From Roseovarius aestuarii (GTDB lineage Bacteria > Pseudomonadota > Alphaproteobacteria > Rhodobacterales > Rhodobacteraceae): DNA of 64,000 nucleotides. This document shows positions 28,005-37,863 of this stretch, in pieces. The position numbers and the translations under genes were made by a program. The notes below the pieces were generated by a model, which saw only the letters and a list, made by a program, of their open reading frames with translations, made no database searches and was not told where the DNA came from. Where the stretch lies: positions 62,001 through 126,000 of the forward strand of contig NZ_JAIMIB010000009.1 in assembly GCF_019966515.1 (NCBI RefSeq), given 5' to 3'. Position 1 is the stretch's first letter. Every line of letters starts with the position of its first letter.

Positions 28005-30086
28005 ATGACCCGTTCCTCCCTCTTAATTGTCCTGGGTTGGCTGTGCGCGATAAGTCTCATTTGTTTCCCTCGCCCAATTTTCGCCGATGACGTTCGGCCT
28101 TTCACAGGCGAGGAGGCCAATGGCGCAGCCCCAGCCCGCGATGTCGCCGCAGCGCTCTTTGGTCTCAAAGAGTTGCCAAACGTAACCCGAACTGCTGGTG
28201 ATGCACCCGGATGGTCAGTGTCGTTGGGGACGGAAACGGTCGGGCACATCATGTCGACCTGGGAGGTGCTGCGGTCGGTTGGATACTCGGGCAAACCGCT
28301 GGATGTGCTGGTCGCGGTGTCGTTCGAAGGCAGCATCGCCGGGGCACGGCTCATGCGTCACAACGAGCCGATCCTTACGTTGGGCCTATCTGATCAGGAC
28401 ATTGAAAGGTTTGTCACGGGCTTTGCAGGGGTTAATCTGATGGATCCCGGCGGCGCCGGAACAGGGCCTGACGCCCCCGACATCATTTCGCGCGCCACCG
28501 TTTCAACCGGCGTTATCCGCGATGCGATCCTGCGCACCGCCCGCCTGCTGGCAATCAGTCGCGGGCTTGTTCCCGGCGGCGGCATCGACCGGATCGGTTT
28601 CGCATCACAGAGCTGGGCGGAACTAGAGGCCATGGGCGCCGTTCGCCACCACGTTGTGACCCTCAGCGAAGCCCACGCGGCCCTGCCGGGCGCAAAGCCG
28701 CCAATTCCGGAAGGTTCCGCGCCCTTTATCGACCTTTGGGTGGCGCTGGCAGACACGCCAACCATTGGCCGCAACATACTGGGGGAACAACAGTTCAACC
28801 GCGTGACCGGGGCACTGGAACCCGAAGAATACTTGCTTTTTGTCGCGTCTCACGGGCTCTATTCTCACCGCGGAACCAACTGGCGCCGCAGCGGTGTGTT
28901 TGATCGGCTGATGATACGACAGGGCAAAGTGGACTTTCCGCTGACCGACGCGGGCTACACCCGAATTGATAAACTGCCGCTCTGGGATGCGCCGCCATTC
29001 AAGGAACGCAGCCTGTTTCGCATCCGCGGGGGTCGCTTTGATCCCACCCAACCCTTCGAGCTGGCTTTTACGGCGTCGCGGTCAACAGCAGCAGGGCAAG
29101 ACACATCATTTACGCTGTCGCTTGACTACCAATTGCCCGACCGCTTTGTGCAGGCTCCGCCAGCCGAGGTGGCGCCGTTGTGGCATCGCACCTGGGCGGA
29201 GAAGAAATTTGCCGTCATCAGCGTTGCGGCGATGCAAGTCTCGCTCACCCTGATCCTGCTCTTTCAGGAACCTCTGGTACGCAGAAAACGCCTGTGGCTC
29301 CGCATAAGACTGGCCTATCTGACGATCACATTAGTCTGGCTGGGTTGGGTGCTGAACGGGCAACTTTCCGTGGTTCAGGTTGTTGCTTTCCTGCAATCGA
29401 TGCTGGCCGGTTTCAGATGGGAGACGTTCTTGATCGAACCGGTGATTTTCACCTTGTGGGCGGGTGTCGCGATGGGATTGCTGTTTTGGGGGCGCGGTGT
29501 GTTCTGTGGCTGGTTGTGTCCGTTTGGCGCCCTTCAGGAACTTTCTAACCTCTTGGCCCGGCGTCTGGGCGTGCCTCAGCTATCCGTGCCCCACGCGGTG
29601 CATGAACGCCTGTGGATGATCAAATACATCCTCTTCATGGCGATCCTCGCGCTGTCCTTCTATTCGATGCGCGATGCGTTGATCCTGGCCGAGGTCGAAC
29701 CGTTCAAAACCGCTATCTCGCTGCGGATGGTCCGGGCCTGGCCTTATGTAGCCTTCGTTCTCATACTGTTGATGGCGGGTCTCTTCATCGAGCGTTTCTA
29801 TTGTCGGTACCTCTGCCCCCTTGGGGCGGCACTGTCGATTCCGGCAAAGCTGAAAGTTTTCGACTGGCTGCATCGGCGCCCGCAATGCGGCCGGGAATGC
29901 AGGCTTTGCGAGACTAAGTGCACCGTGGGGGCGATTGATCCGCTGGGCCGGATCAACGCCAATGAATGCGTCTTATGTCTGCGGTGTCAGGTGGTGATGA
30001 ATGATCCCGAAACCTGCCCGGTGCTCAAACGCCGAGCGCGCGCCAATGTCGCACCCTCACCGACGCCTCAATCCCAAACGCCTTGA
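28005..30086 (+). CDS. nirI: NirI, NosR-like flavo-iron-sulfur membrane protein
   Basis: NirI is a NosR homologue required for expression or activity of NirS in Paracoccus. The 693-residue protein has a signal, a periplasmic domain, membrane helices with CGWLCPFGALQE and CRYLCPLGAA, and a C-terminal ferredoxin part (CRLCETKC and CVLCLRCQ). At the site where NosR has SGATVT, this protein has ISRATVSTGV: a threonine remains but the Gly is Arg, so covalent FMN attachment should be tested. AAGGGGGG abuts the ATG at 28005. It is divergent from nirS and precedes norC by 73 bp; there is no nirX between them. Confidence 0.9.
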   Translation: MTRSSLLIVLGWLCAISLICFPRPIFADDVRPFTGEEANGAAPARDVAAALFGLKELPNVTRTAGDAPGWSVSLGTETVGHIMSTWEVLRSVGYSGKPLDVLVAVSFEGSIAGARLMRHNEPILTLGLSDQDIERFVTGFAGVNLMDPGGAGTGPDAPDIISRATVSTGVIRDAILRTARLLAISRGLVPGGGIDRIGFASQSWAELEAMGAVRHHVVTLSEAHAALPGAKPPIPEGSAPFIDLWVALADTPTIGRNILGEQQFNRVTGALEPEEYLLFVASHGLYSHRGTNWRRSGVFDRLMIRQGKVDFPLTDAGYTRIDKLPLWDAPPFKERSLFRIRGGRFDPTQPFELAFTASRSTAAGQDTSFTLSLDYQLPDRFVQAPPAEVAPLWHRTWAEKKFAVISVAAMQVSLTLILLFQEPLVRRKRLWLRIRLAYLTITLVWLGWVLNGQLSVVQVVAFLQSMLAGFRWETFLIEPVIFTLWAGVAMGLLFWGRGVFCGWLCPFGALQELSNLLARRLGVPQLSVPHAVHERLWMIKYILFMAILALSFYSMRDALILAEVEPFKTAISLRMVRAWPYVAFVLILLMAGLFIERFYCRYLCPLGAALSIPAKLKVFDWLHRRPQCGRECRLCETKCTVGAIDPLGRINANECVLCLRCQVVMNDPETCPVLKRRARANVAPSPTPQSQTP

Positions 30087-30096
30087 CTTTAGACAA
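30083..30096. promoter_or_regulatory. Fnr/Dnr-like box upstream of norC, overlapping the nirI stop
   Basis: TTGAC-TTTA-GACAA resembles the Fnr consensus with one change in the right half. Its first bases overlap the nirI stop codon. A start at -41.5 would fall near 30131, with CATTGT at 30119-30124 in the -10 position and a 29-base leader to the norC ATG. It probably drives norCBQDEF. Confidence 0.65.
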
Positions 30097-30159
30097 GGCT
30101 GTGGTGTCCGCACGGGCGCATTGTGACCAAATTATTAACGCAGCGCAAAGGAGAACGCG

Positions 30160-30612
30160 ATGCGCGAAGTCATGACCAAGAGCATGGCCCGGAATATCTT
30201 TTTTGGCGGGTCTTTGTTCTTTATCATCATTTTCCTGGGGCTGTCGCTTCACTCTCACCGATATATCGTCACTACATCCACCAATCACGAAGGCATCACG
30301 GAAAGCGTCGCCCTGGGCAAACGTGTCTGGGAGCGTCACGCCTGCATCAACTGCCACACGATCATGGGCGAAGGCGCTTATTTCGCCCCGGAACTGGCGA
30401 ATGTGATGGAGAGATGGGGCGTTCAGGAAGATCCGGACGAAGCGTTCGAGACCCTGAAGTCCTGGATGGAAGCGATGCCGACCGGTATCGAAGGTCGCCG
30501 CCAGATGCCCAATTTCGGACTGTCGGACGAAGAATACCGCGCCCTTAGCGATTTCCTGCTCTGGACGGGCGAAGTCGATACTCAGGGCTGGCCGCCCAAT
30601 GATGCGGGCTGA
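30160..30612 (+). CDS. norC: Nitric oxide reductase subunit C
   Basis: NorC is the membrane-anchored cytochrome c subunit that passes electrons to NorB. It has 150 residues, one N-terminal membrane anchor (about 13-31) and a periplasmic haem domain with CINCH (C62, C65, H66) and the Met ligand in RQMPNFGLS. AAAGGAGA precedes the ATG with good spacing. It begins the norCBQDEF operon and is 15 bp from norB. Confidence 0.95.
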   Translation: MREVMTKSMARNIFFGGSLFFIIIFLGLSLHSHRYIVTTSTNHEGITESVALGKRVWERHACINCHTIMGEGAYFAPELANVMERWGVQEDPDEAFETLKSWMEAMPTGIEGRRQMPNFGLSDEEYRALSDFLLWTGEVDTQGWPPNDAG

Positions 30613-30627
30613 GAAAGGACGTCAAAA

Positions 30628-31992
30628 ATGAAATATCAAACACAGAAAATCGCCTTTGCGTATTTTGCTGTCGCCCTGGCACTGTTTGCCGTCCAGATTC
30701 TGGGCGGGCTGCTGGCCGGCTGGGTCTATGTGATGCCCAACACCCTGTCCGAGCTTTTGCCATTCAACATCATCCGGATGCTGCATACCAACAGCCTGAT
30801 CGTCTGGCTGTTGCTGGGCTTCTTCGGGGCCGCCTATTTCCTGATCCCGGAAGAGGCCGAGCGCGAGATACATTCGCCCACAATCGCCTATCTGCAACTG
30901 ATCATTCTTGTCCTCGGCACCGCAGGTGTGGTGGTGACTTACGTGTTCAACCTCTTCGAGGGGAACTGGTTACTGGGAAAGGAAGGCCGCGAATTCCTTG
31001 AGCAACCCAAATGGGTCAAGATGGGAATCGTCGTGGCCGCGCTCATGTTCCTCTACAACGTCACCATGACGGTGCTGAAAGGCAAGAAGACCGCGATTAG
31101 CAATATCCTTCTTCTGGGCCTCTGGGGTCTGGCGCTTCTGTTTCTCTTTGCCTTCTACAACCCGGAAAACCTGTCACTGGACAAGCAATACTGGTGGTAT
31201 GTCGTCCACCTGTGGGTCGAGGGCGTGTGGGAGTTGATCATGGCCTCAATCCTGGCCTACCTGATGCTGAAGCTGACCGGCGTCGACCGTGAAGTGGTGG
31301 AAAAATGGCTCTATGTCATTGTTGCCGCCGCACTTTTCTCGGGTATTCTGGGTACCGGCCACCACTATTACTGGATCGGCTCGCCCGCGTATTGGCAATG
31401 GATCGGTTCGATCTTCAGCTCGCTTGAGGTGATCCCGTTCTTCGCGATGATGGCGTTTGCCTTTATCATGGTCTGGAAAGGACGCCGGGATCACCCGAAC
31501 AAGGCGGCACTGCTCTGGAGCTTGGGCTGTGCCACGCTGGCCTTCTTTGGCGCGGGCGTCTGGGGTTTTCTGCACACGCTGCACGGGGTCAACTATTACA
31601 CCCACGGCACCCAGATCACTGCCGCCCACGGTCACTTGGCCTTTTACGGCGCCTATGTCTGCCTGAACCTTGCGATCTTCACCTACGCATTCCCGATCCT
31701 GAAAGGGCGCGATCCTTATAATCAGGTGCTGAACATGGCCTCGTTCTGGCTGATGTCCGGCGGCATGGTGTTCATGACATTTACCCTGACATTCGCGGGC
31801 ACCGTGCAGACGCATATGCAGCGCGTCGTGGGGGATTATTTCATGGACGTTCAAGACGCGATCTCCATCTTCTACTGGATGCGTTTCGGCTCCGGCGTGG
31901 TGGTTCTGATCGGGGTTCTGCTGTTCCTCTATTCGATCCTGGTGCCGCGCCGCGAGGTTATCTCGCCTGATGCAACTGTCGCGGCGGAGTGA
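30628..31992 (+). CDS. norB: Nitric oxide reductase subunit B
   Basis: NorB is the catalytic subunit that reduces two NO to N2O at a haem b3/non-haem iron centre. The 454-residue protein has about 12 membrane helices. The histidines for haem b and the binuclear centre are seen in [18 protein letters not shown] (with the catalytic Glu), GTGHHYYW, and [14 protein letters not shown] plus [12 protein letters not shown]. It is of the short cNor type and lacks the quinol-oxidase N-terminal extension, in keeping with the NorC partner. Its stop overlaps the GTG start of norQ. Confidence 0.96.
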   Translation: MKYQTQKIAFAYFAVALALFAVQILGGLLAGWVYVMPNTLSELLPFNIIRMLHTNSLIVWLLLGFFGAAYFLIPEEAEREIHSPTIAYLQLIILVLGTAGVVVTYVFNLFEGNWLLGKEGREFLEQPKWVKMGIVVAALMFLYNVTMTVLKGKKTAISNILLLGLWGLALLFLFAFYNPENLSLDKQYWWYVVHLWVEGVWELIMASILAYLMLKLTGVDREVVEKWLYVIVAAALFSGILGTGHHYYWIGSPAYWQWIGSIFSSLEVIPFFAMMAFAFIMVWKGRRDHPNKAALLWSLGCATLAFFGAGVWGFLHTLHGVNYYTHGTQITAAHGHLAFYGAYVCLNLAIFTYAFPILKGRDPYNQVLNMASFWLMSGGMVFMTFTLTFAGTVQTHMQRVVGDYFMDVQDAISIFYWMRFGSGVVVLIGVLLFLYSILVPRREVISPDATVAAE

Positions 31993-32819
31993 GCGTTTTG
32001 GATGGATCGTGCAAACCTGTGGAGGGGGCGTCCAAAAAGGCAACAGACGCCCCCTTCTATCTGGCGCAGGGCGACGAATGCGCTCTGTTCGAGGCGGCCA
32101 GCGCCAACAACTTGCCGATGCTGCTGAAAGGGCCCACGGGCTGCGGCAAGACGCGCTTTGTCTCGCATATGGCGGCGCGGCTGAACCGTCCGCTTTATAC
32201 GGTTGCCTGCCATGATGACCTGTCGGCAGCCGATCTGATCGGGCGCTATCTGCTGAAAGGGGGTGAGACGGTCTGGGTCGATGGTCCTCTGACCCGGGCC
32301 GTACGTGAGGGCGCGATCTGCTATCTCGACGAGGTTGTCGAGGCGCGCAAGGACGTGACCGTGGTTCTACACCCGCTGACTGATGACCGCCGTATCCTGC
32401 CCATCGACCGCACCGGCGAAGAACTGGAAGCGGCCCCCGGCTTCATGCTGGTAGCTTCGTATAACCCGGGCTACCAGAACATACTGAAGACGCTGAAGCC
32501 GTCGACACGTCAGCGTTTCGTCGCGGCGGAATTCGATTTTCCGCCACCTGATCTGGAAACCGATATCGTAGCCCGTGAAAGCGGGTTGGACAGCGCAAGG
32601 GTCAGGTCTCTTGTGCGTCTTGCGGTCAAGTTGAGGGCCCTGAAAGGACAGGATCTTGAAGAAGGCGTCTCAACCCGGCTGATTGTCTATGCGGCCACGC
32701 TGATTGCACAAGGCATGCCGGTTGAACGCGCGGTTGAGGCCGCGATGATCGAGCCGCTGACGGATGACGCTGATATCAAACGCGGGCTCCTAGATCTTGT
32801 CGTGGCCATCTTTGGGTGA
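31989..32819 (+). CDS. norQ: NorQ, MoxR-type AAA+ ATPase
   Basis: NorQ, with NorD, inserts the non-haem iron of NorB. The 276-residue protein has Walker A GPTGCGKT, a Walker B-like [13 protein letters not shown], and the arginine finger region [15 protein letters not shown]. It belongs to the MoxR/CbbQ/NorQ class that works with a VWA-domain protein. I start it at the GTG at 31989, which overlaps the norB stop by 4 bp. It is followed by norD after 3 bases. Confidence 0.93.
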   Translation: MSVLDGSCKPVEGASKKATDAPFYLAQGDECALFEAASANNLPMLLKGPTGCGKTRFVSHMAARLNRPLYTVACHDDLSAADLIGRYLLKGGETVWVDGPLTRAVREGAICYLDEVVEARKDVTVVLHPLTDDRRILPIDRTGEELEAAPGFMLVASYNPGYQNILKTLKPSTRQRFVAAEFDFPPPDLETDIVARESGLDSARVRSLVRLAVKLRALKGQDLEEGVSTRLIVYAATLIAQGMPVERAVEAAMIEPLTDDADIKRGLLDLVVAIFG

Positions 32820-32822
32820 GGT

Positions 32823-34754
32823 ATGGTCACGAGCGGGATTGAAATCGAGCCATGGGAACCCGAGGAAACCATCGGCAAACTGTGGCACGCTTTTGCCAGC
32901 CGCCTGGATGCGCCAGAGGTGCATCACGGAGCCGCTGTTGACCTTTCTGAGGTCATCGGGCGGCTGGCTGTTTTCTTCCGGGGATTGGGTGGCGGGCAAT
33001 CGGTTGATCTGCGCCCGGTCAGTGCTGAGGTCAGCCGGCACCGCTTAAGTTTCTTGCGTCGGTTGGGCGCCGAAACTGAAATCCTGCCGCGCGCCAGCTT
33101 TGACGGCGAAACCCTCAGGTTACCCGAACGGCTCGCGGTTTTCCCCTCACGCGAAGCCAACGGCGCGCTCTACCTGTGGCTGACGGCTGCGGCTGCACAT
33201 GCCGCTGAACATGTGCCCGAAGCGGATCCTTTACGGGCTGATTTGCGCGCAATTGCAGCGGCGCAAAGAATGGTCGCGGTGACGCTGACCGAAGCCCCGG
33301 GTTTGCGAGAGCTGTATCAAACGCTCTGCGCCATAGCCCTGCATCATCGCGCCACCGCGAAGCTGCCCAGAACCGAAGCTGCCGTCGAAGCACTTATTCG
33401 CAAGGCATTGGGGGATGCCGCACCATTGCCGGATGTAGCTAAAGCGCTGCGCGATACTCCACTTTCCGAGCTTGAGGCACCGCGAAAATATCAGCCATTT
33501 CAACCGGTTCCCCTGTGGCCAGATCTGCGCGAACTGGTATTCAGTGCGTCAGACAGTGTAGAGACCCGCGATACCGATGGGCCCCCTGAGGACGGCGGCG
33601 ACGGCACTCACCGCGCCCGGCGCAAACAGGCTGACCAGGCCGAGCGCAATGACAGCCTGATCCTGCATAAGTTCGAGGCAATCCTGAGTTGGGCGGAATT
33701 TCTGAACCTCAACCGCCGGGTCGATGATGATGACCCGGACAATGCCAAGAAAGCGGCGGATGATCAGGATGAAATTGGATTAGGACAGATTTCCAAGGCC
33801 CCCGCCACCCGGCTGAAACTGCATCTCGATCTTGCCCCTGAAGACGTTGACCGGGAACGACTATCCGGCGTTCTGACCTATCCGGAATGGGATGCGCGCG
33901 CCGGTCAGTACCTGCCGAACCATGTGACTGTTTTGACCAGTAAGGCCGAACTGGGGGAAGACGTGCCCTCTTTTCGCGACGATCCACAGGCGCAGCGGCG
34001 CATTCGTCAGGTGAAAAAGCAGTTTGAGGCGCTGCGCCCCGGTCGCGTTTCAGTACCGGGATGTTTGGACGGCGATGAACTGGATATGGAGGCGGCAGTG
34101 CGCGCCCGGGTCGATATCATGGCCAATGGCGCGGGCAGTAATCGCATCTGGCGGCAAACCCGGCCACAGGCGCGCAATCTGGCCGTGTCGATATTGCTGG
34201 ATGTATCACGCTCAACCGAAAGCGCCGTGCACGACCGGGCGGTGATCGATATCGAACGCGAAGCGCTGGCCGCGCTGAGTTGGGGGCTTGACGCCTGCGG
34301 CGACGATTTCGCGATCCATGCGTTTTCATCGCTCAAACGCAACCGCGTCTACATTCAGCGGTGCAAGGCATTTGCCGAGCCGATGAGCATCATGATTGAG
34401 GACCGTATCGGCGGGTTGCGCCCGGGCTTCTACACCCGGCTTGGAGCGGCAATCCGGCATGCGTCGGCTGATCTGGCGCGGCAAAGCAAAAAGCGGCGGC
34501 TGTTGCTGGTCATTACCGATGGTAAACCCAATGACCTAGATCATTACGAAGGGCGGCACGGCATCGAAGACACTTCAATGGCGGTCCGAGAGGCGCGTCG
34601 TGCGGGCCATGCGGTTTTCGGCGTGACCATCGACAAAAATGCAAAAAGCTGGCTTCCACGCCTATTTGGCCGAGGCGGCTTCCACGTCATTCCCAATCCT
34701 GAAAAACTGACCGAGGCCCTTCCGTTGATCTACCGCGAGCTTGTCGGCGCATGA
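32823..34754 (+). CDS. norD: NorD, VWA-domain protein for NO reductase activation
   Basis: NorD is the VWA partner of NorQ and is required for an active NorB. It has 643 residues, with an N-terminal helical part, a charged linker rich in Asp, and a C-terminal VWA domain with the metal-ion site ILLDVSRSTES at about residues 456-466. The start is the ATG at 32823. The stop overlaps norE by 4 bp. It acts in the cytoplasm at the membrane. Confidence 0.92.
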   Translation: MVTSGIEIEPWEPEETIGKLWHAFASRLDAPEVHHGAAVDLSEVIGRLAVFFRGLGGGQSVDLRPVSAEVSRHRLSFLRRLGAETEILPRASFDGETLRLPERLAVFPSREANGALYLWLTAAAAHAAEHVPEADPLRADLRAIAAAQRMVAVTLTEAPGLRELYQTLCAIALHHRATAKLPRTEAAVEALIRKALGDAAPLPDVAKALRDTPLSELEAPRKYQPFQPVPLWPDLRELVFSASDSVETRDTDGPPEDGGDGTHRARRKQADQAERNDSLILHKFEAILSWAEFLNLNRRVDDDDPDNAKKAADDQDEIGLGQISKAPATRLKLHLDLAPEDVDRERLSGVLTYPEWDARAGQYLPNHVTVLTSKAELGEDVPSFRDDPQAQRRIRQVKKQFEALRPGRVSVPGCLDGDELDMEAAVRARVDIMANGAGSNRIWRQTRPQARNLAVSILLDVSRSTESAVHDRAVIDIEREALAALSWGLDACGDDFAIHAFSSLKRNRVYIQRCKAFAEPMSIMIEDRIGGLRPGFYTRLGAAIRHASADLARQSKKRRLLLVITDGKPNDLDHYEGRHGIEDTSMAVREARRAGHAVFGVTIDKNAKSWLPRLFGRGGFHVIPNPEKLTEALPLIYRELVGA

Positions 34755-35299
34755 GCGACACAAGCGTGCTGGATGAATTGCCGGGCGAGTTGCTGATGTG
34801 GGTCCTGATCATTAGCGAGCTACTGGTCTTCGGTGCCGGTCTGGTCGCGTTCTTATCCGTGCGCGCGACCGATCCTGACGGATTTGCACAAGCGCAGAGC
34901 GCGTTGCATCGCACCGGGGCTGGCATCAATACGATTATCCTGATTACCAGTGGATTTCTGGCGGCGCTGGCGCATCAGTTGCGGCTCGCTGGATCACGCG
35001 GCAGGGCACGCATGGCGCTGATTTCTGCAGCAAGTTTGGGTGTTATCTTTCTATGGGTCAAGGGCCTTGAATACGCATCTAAAGCAGCCGGAGGCATTAG
35101 CTGGGAAACACATCCGTTTTTCACCTTCTACTACTTGTTAACCGGATTTCATGCGGCACATGTGGTGGCTGGCATATTGCTGTTATTGCTGGTCGCCTGC
35201 TACGACGCTCCCCGCAATATCGAGACCGGGGTCGCGTTCTGGCACATGGTGGACCTCGTGTGGTTACTGTTATTTCCTGTGATCTACCTGCTGCAATGA
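34751..35299 (+). CDS. norE: NorE, cytochrome oxidase subunit III-like protein
   Basis: NorE is a membrane protein of the COX3 family with five hydrophobic spans in 182 residues. It supports full NO reductase activity or membrane assembly in Paracoccus but is not part of the purified cNor. The motif LPGELLMWVLIISELLVFG near the start and the histidine-rich FHAAHVVAGI and AFWHMVDLVWL are typical. It overlaps both norD and norF by 4 bp. Confidence 0.9.
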   Translation: MSDTSVLDELPGELLMWVLIISELLVFGAGLVAFLSVRATDPDGFAQAQSALHRTGAGINTIILITSGFLAALAHQLRLAGSRGRARMALISAASLGVIFLWVKGLEYASKAAGGISWETHPFFTFYYLLTGFHAAHVVAGILLLLLVACYDAPRNIETGVAFWHMVDLVWLLLFPVIYLLQ

Positions 35300-35568
35300 A
35301 AGATCAGCAACTACATATCGCCTGGGGCTCGCTGATGGCACTCAGCTTGGGATCGACCTTGCTTTCACAGCCCGGCATCTGGGCCTTGTGGCCCGTCGCT
35401 GCGGGTGTCGGCGCGCTGGTGCTGGCGTGGCTGAAAGCACGCATCGTCCTGTCGCGATATCTGGGTCTGGCAGCGGCGCCATCGTGGCAGCGCGGATTCG
35501 AAATCTCTCTTGCCCTCTTTTGCCTGTTGCTGCTGGGGCTCTACCTGCTGCCACACTATCCCGGCTGA
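35296..35568 (+). CDS. norF: NorF, small membrane protein
   Basis: NorF is a 90-residue protein with three hydrophobic spans, similar to cytochrome oxidase subunit IV. With NorE it is needed for full NO reductase activity in Paracoccus. I use the ATG at 35296, which overlaps the norE stop (ATGA); the frame is open for 12 more codons upstream but only over norE. It is the last gene of the nor operon and converges on the regulator gene 55 bp further on. Confidence 0.85.
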   Translation: MKDQQLHIAWGSLMALSLGSTLLSQPGIWALWPVAAGVGALVLAWLKARIVLSRYLGLAAAPSWQRGFEISLALFCLLLLGLYLLPHYPG

Positions 35569-35623
35569 CAAACCTGCCGGATCGGAATGGCATCATCACC
35601 AATACAGCCAGCAGACACAACAA

Positions 35624-36331
35624 TCAGAGCGCTTTGTTCCAGGCGGTCGCGGGGTCAATCTTGGCATAAGAGCGCAGCGCGGCGACATCATTGACCGAGG
35701 CGTGGTTTTTGGCGATTTTCACCCCCACCTTGCGCAATTTCGAAAACGCACGTGACAGGCTTTCCGGTTTCATCCCCAAGCGGCCCGCGATCAGTATCTT
35801 GTCATAGGGCAGCGTGACCATGCAGCTTCCCGTATCACAGTGACAAAGGTCAAGAATGAAATCCGCGACCCGCTGCGCACCGGTCTGGGCCTTCATCTGT
35901 TCCAGCTGCGACACCATTTCATGCAGATGTTGAAAGGTTGATGCCAGCACCGAAACACATAATTCGGGTTCCTTTTTCATCATGGCGATAAGAGACCGGG
36001 CCGAAATCAACAAGAGTTTGCATTCCGTCACCGCCTCGGCTGAAACCGGGTAGCTTTCATGCCTGAAGGCGACCGCTTCACCAAAACTGTGGCTGCGGGT
36101 GAACACATTCACGATAGCCTCGTTACCGTTTGGCGCTATACGATAGAGTTTGACCCAGCCATCCAGGACAACGTGGATCACATTGGCTTCATCGCCTTGC
36201 AGAAATACAGTTTCCCCGCGGCCATATTGCCGGATTGTTGCGTTGGCCAGTAGATTGTCGACAACGGTGTCCGGTAGGTTTTTCATTAACAGCGACGCAC
36301 TGGCGATCTGTCGGTCCAACGGTAGAAGCAT
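35624..36331 (-). CDS. Crp/Fnr-family denitrification regulator (Dnr/Nnr-type)
   Basis: This 235-residue regulator probably responds to NO and activates nos, nir and nor. It has an N-terminal cyclic-nucleotide-like beta barrel (about residues 20-130), a dimer helix, and a winged HTH with GRLGMKPESLSRAFSKL, where the E-SLSR pattern matches Fnr-type recognition of TTGAC/T half-sites. The N-terminal cysteines of Fnr for a 4Fe-4S cluster are missing, which fits Dnr/Nnr proteins that use haem to sense NO. A strong GGAGG lies before the ATG. Three matching boxes stand in front of nosR, nirS/nirI and norC. Confidence 0.88.
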   Translation of the reverse strand: MLLPLDRQIASASLLMKNLPDTVVDNLLANATIRQYGRGETVFLQGDEANVIHVVLDGWVKLYRIAPNGNEAIVNVFTRSHSFGEAVAFRHESYPVSAEAVTECKLLLISARSLIAMMKKEPELCVSVLASTFQHLHEMVSQLEQMKAQTGAQRVADFILDLCHCDTGSCMVTLPYDKILIAGRLGMKPESLSRAFSKLRKVGVKIAKNHASVNDVAALRSYAKIDPATAWNKAL

Positions 36332-36567
36332 AACGATACCTCCTCAAATATCCAGCCCAAAACTGGGATGCGGGAAAACACGATTGAGAAAAAAGGTGCA
36401 ATTCTGCGTTGTTCACCTTTGGATTGCAGTCCGAACCGGAGGTCTATTATATCAGCGCATTCATCGCTCGGTAACCCGATACCGGGCAAATTTGCTGCGA
36501 ATTAGACCCGACCCAGAGGTTGCCCGCAGATCAAAGCAGATATGAGGTGACCTCCCGCGGGGCCAGA

Positions 36568-37683
36568 TCAGTGGTCACCGAGACGGCGGTAATAATAACA
36601 CGCGTCCTCATCACCGAAACTGCAACCGTAGTCATATAGTGCACGTGCGAGGGTCATGTCTGTGGGTTCGCCGCCCCTGCCCTTGCGATAGTGGTCGGCG
36701 ACAAACCCGCAGGCCTGACCGTCGCCACCAAGGCAGGCAATCAGGTCGAAGACAGGTTTCGTTTTCGCGGGCACATCGAAGAGGCCCGAGAGATAGTCGC
36801 AGCCGCGGGCATTCCCATAGCCGCAAGCCTTCAGATAGTATTCGCCAGCAACATTGTCGTCTTCCGAGCCGACAGCGTCATCTCCAAGCTCATAGAACAA
36901 ACCCAGGCTTGTGCAGGCCTCGCCATGCCCCGTATCGCAGGCACGGCTGTAGTAATCGGCCGAGATGTCGTGCCGGCTAAGATGCCCCTGATCCTGATAG
37001 CTCTGGCCGTAGCGGTAGCACGCCTCGTTTCTACCGTTGTCGCACAGGTGCACATAAATGGCGCGCGCCTGATCTTCGTCCCGCCCTTCATGCGCCAGGG
37101 CGATATAGGTCTGATAAAGACCAGCAAGCGCCAGGCACTGATCCTGCTCCCCGGCAGCGCAGGCCACCCGCATTCGACGGGCAGGGGCGTGAAAATATAG
37201 ACCGAAATCCTGAAGCCTCGGGGCAAGGGCTGCTTCGAAGCCGCCAAGGTTTTTGCGCAAGTCGCGCCGTTCGATGGCAAGACGGGTACGTTCGGCATCC
37301 TCGCATGTGTCGGTTTCAAGCCTGATCTGACAGGCAAGCCTGTAGAAATGATGGGCTTGGTTAATGTCTTGAGTAACAAGGTCGGAATAGAGGTACTTGC
37401 CACCAAGCATATCGCAGGCGGCCGCGCCGCCATTGGTGCATGTCTCAGACAAAAGCGCCATCATTCGAGAATGGTCTCCCGTCTTGGTATTCTCCGGATC
37501 AAACATGCGCGCGAGATCTGTGCAGCCGTCAAGATGGCCCAATTCGCAAGAGCGGGTGTAAAATTCTTTTGCAGCATCCGGATTTTGCGGAAGTTCAAGG
37601 CCGGTATAATCATCGCCCAGGCTAAGCCTGCCCAACAGACCACAGGCCTGGCCTTCGTCATCGGCGCAGAGGTCTTCTAGCAT
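36568..37683 (-). CDS. Sel1-repeat protein, N-terminus uncertain
   Basis: This protein of at least 371 residues is built from Sel1/TPR-like repeats, each about 36 residues with paired cysteines (for example YTRSCELGHLDGCTDLARMF and YSRACDTGHGEACTSLGLFY). Cys pairs at helix ends are typical of secreted Hcp-like proteins that form disulfides. With the ATG at 37683 there is no signal peptide. The frame stays open upstream to 37797 and reads like one (AGPVWAEPIL), but it holds no ATG, GTG or TTG, so the start is either non-standard or was lost through a frameshift. It is a scaffold-type protein of unknown partner and stands alone between the Fnr-type regulator and a terminator. Confidence 0.65.
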   Translation of the reverse strand: MLEDLCADDEGQACGLLGRLSLGDDYTGLELPQNPDAAKEFYTRSCELGHLDGCTDLARMFDPENTKTGDHSRMMALLSETCTNGGAAACDMLGGKYLYSDLVTQDINQAHHFYRLACQIRLETDTCEDAERTRLAIERRDLRKNLGGFEAALAPRLQDFGLYFHAPARRMRVACAAGEQDQCLALAGLYQTYIALAHEGRDEDQARAIYVHLCDNGRNEACYRYGQSYQDQGHLSRHDISADYYSRACDTGHGEACTSLGLFYELGDDAVGSEDDNVAGEYYLKACGYGNARGCDYLSGLFDVPAKTKPVFDLIACLGGDGQACGFVADHYRKGRGGEPTDMTLARALYDYGCSFGDEDACYYYRRLGDH

Positions 37684-37815
37684 ATCAAGACGATCCTGGG
37701 GGGCGAGGATGGGTTCAGCCCAGACCGGCCCCGCGCGAATGTTGATCCCGAAGGCACAAGCATGGGCCAGGCCGCCGCGTACCGCGTTTCTCAGTAGTCA
37801 GATGGCGCAAAAATC

Positions 37816-37845
37816 AAAAGGGCGCCTCAGTCGAAACGCCCTTTT
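37816..37845 (-). terminator. Rho-independent terminator after the leftward ABC transporter operon
   Basis: AAAAGGGCG (37816-37824) pairs with CGCCCTTTT (37837-37845) over a 12-base loop. Read leftward it follows the permease gene that ends at 37864, and the stem runs into TTTTGATTTTTG. The palindrome would also work on the plus strand. Confidence 0.8.
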
Positions 37846-37863
37846 ATGATTCTCAAAACCCTA

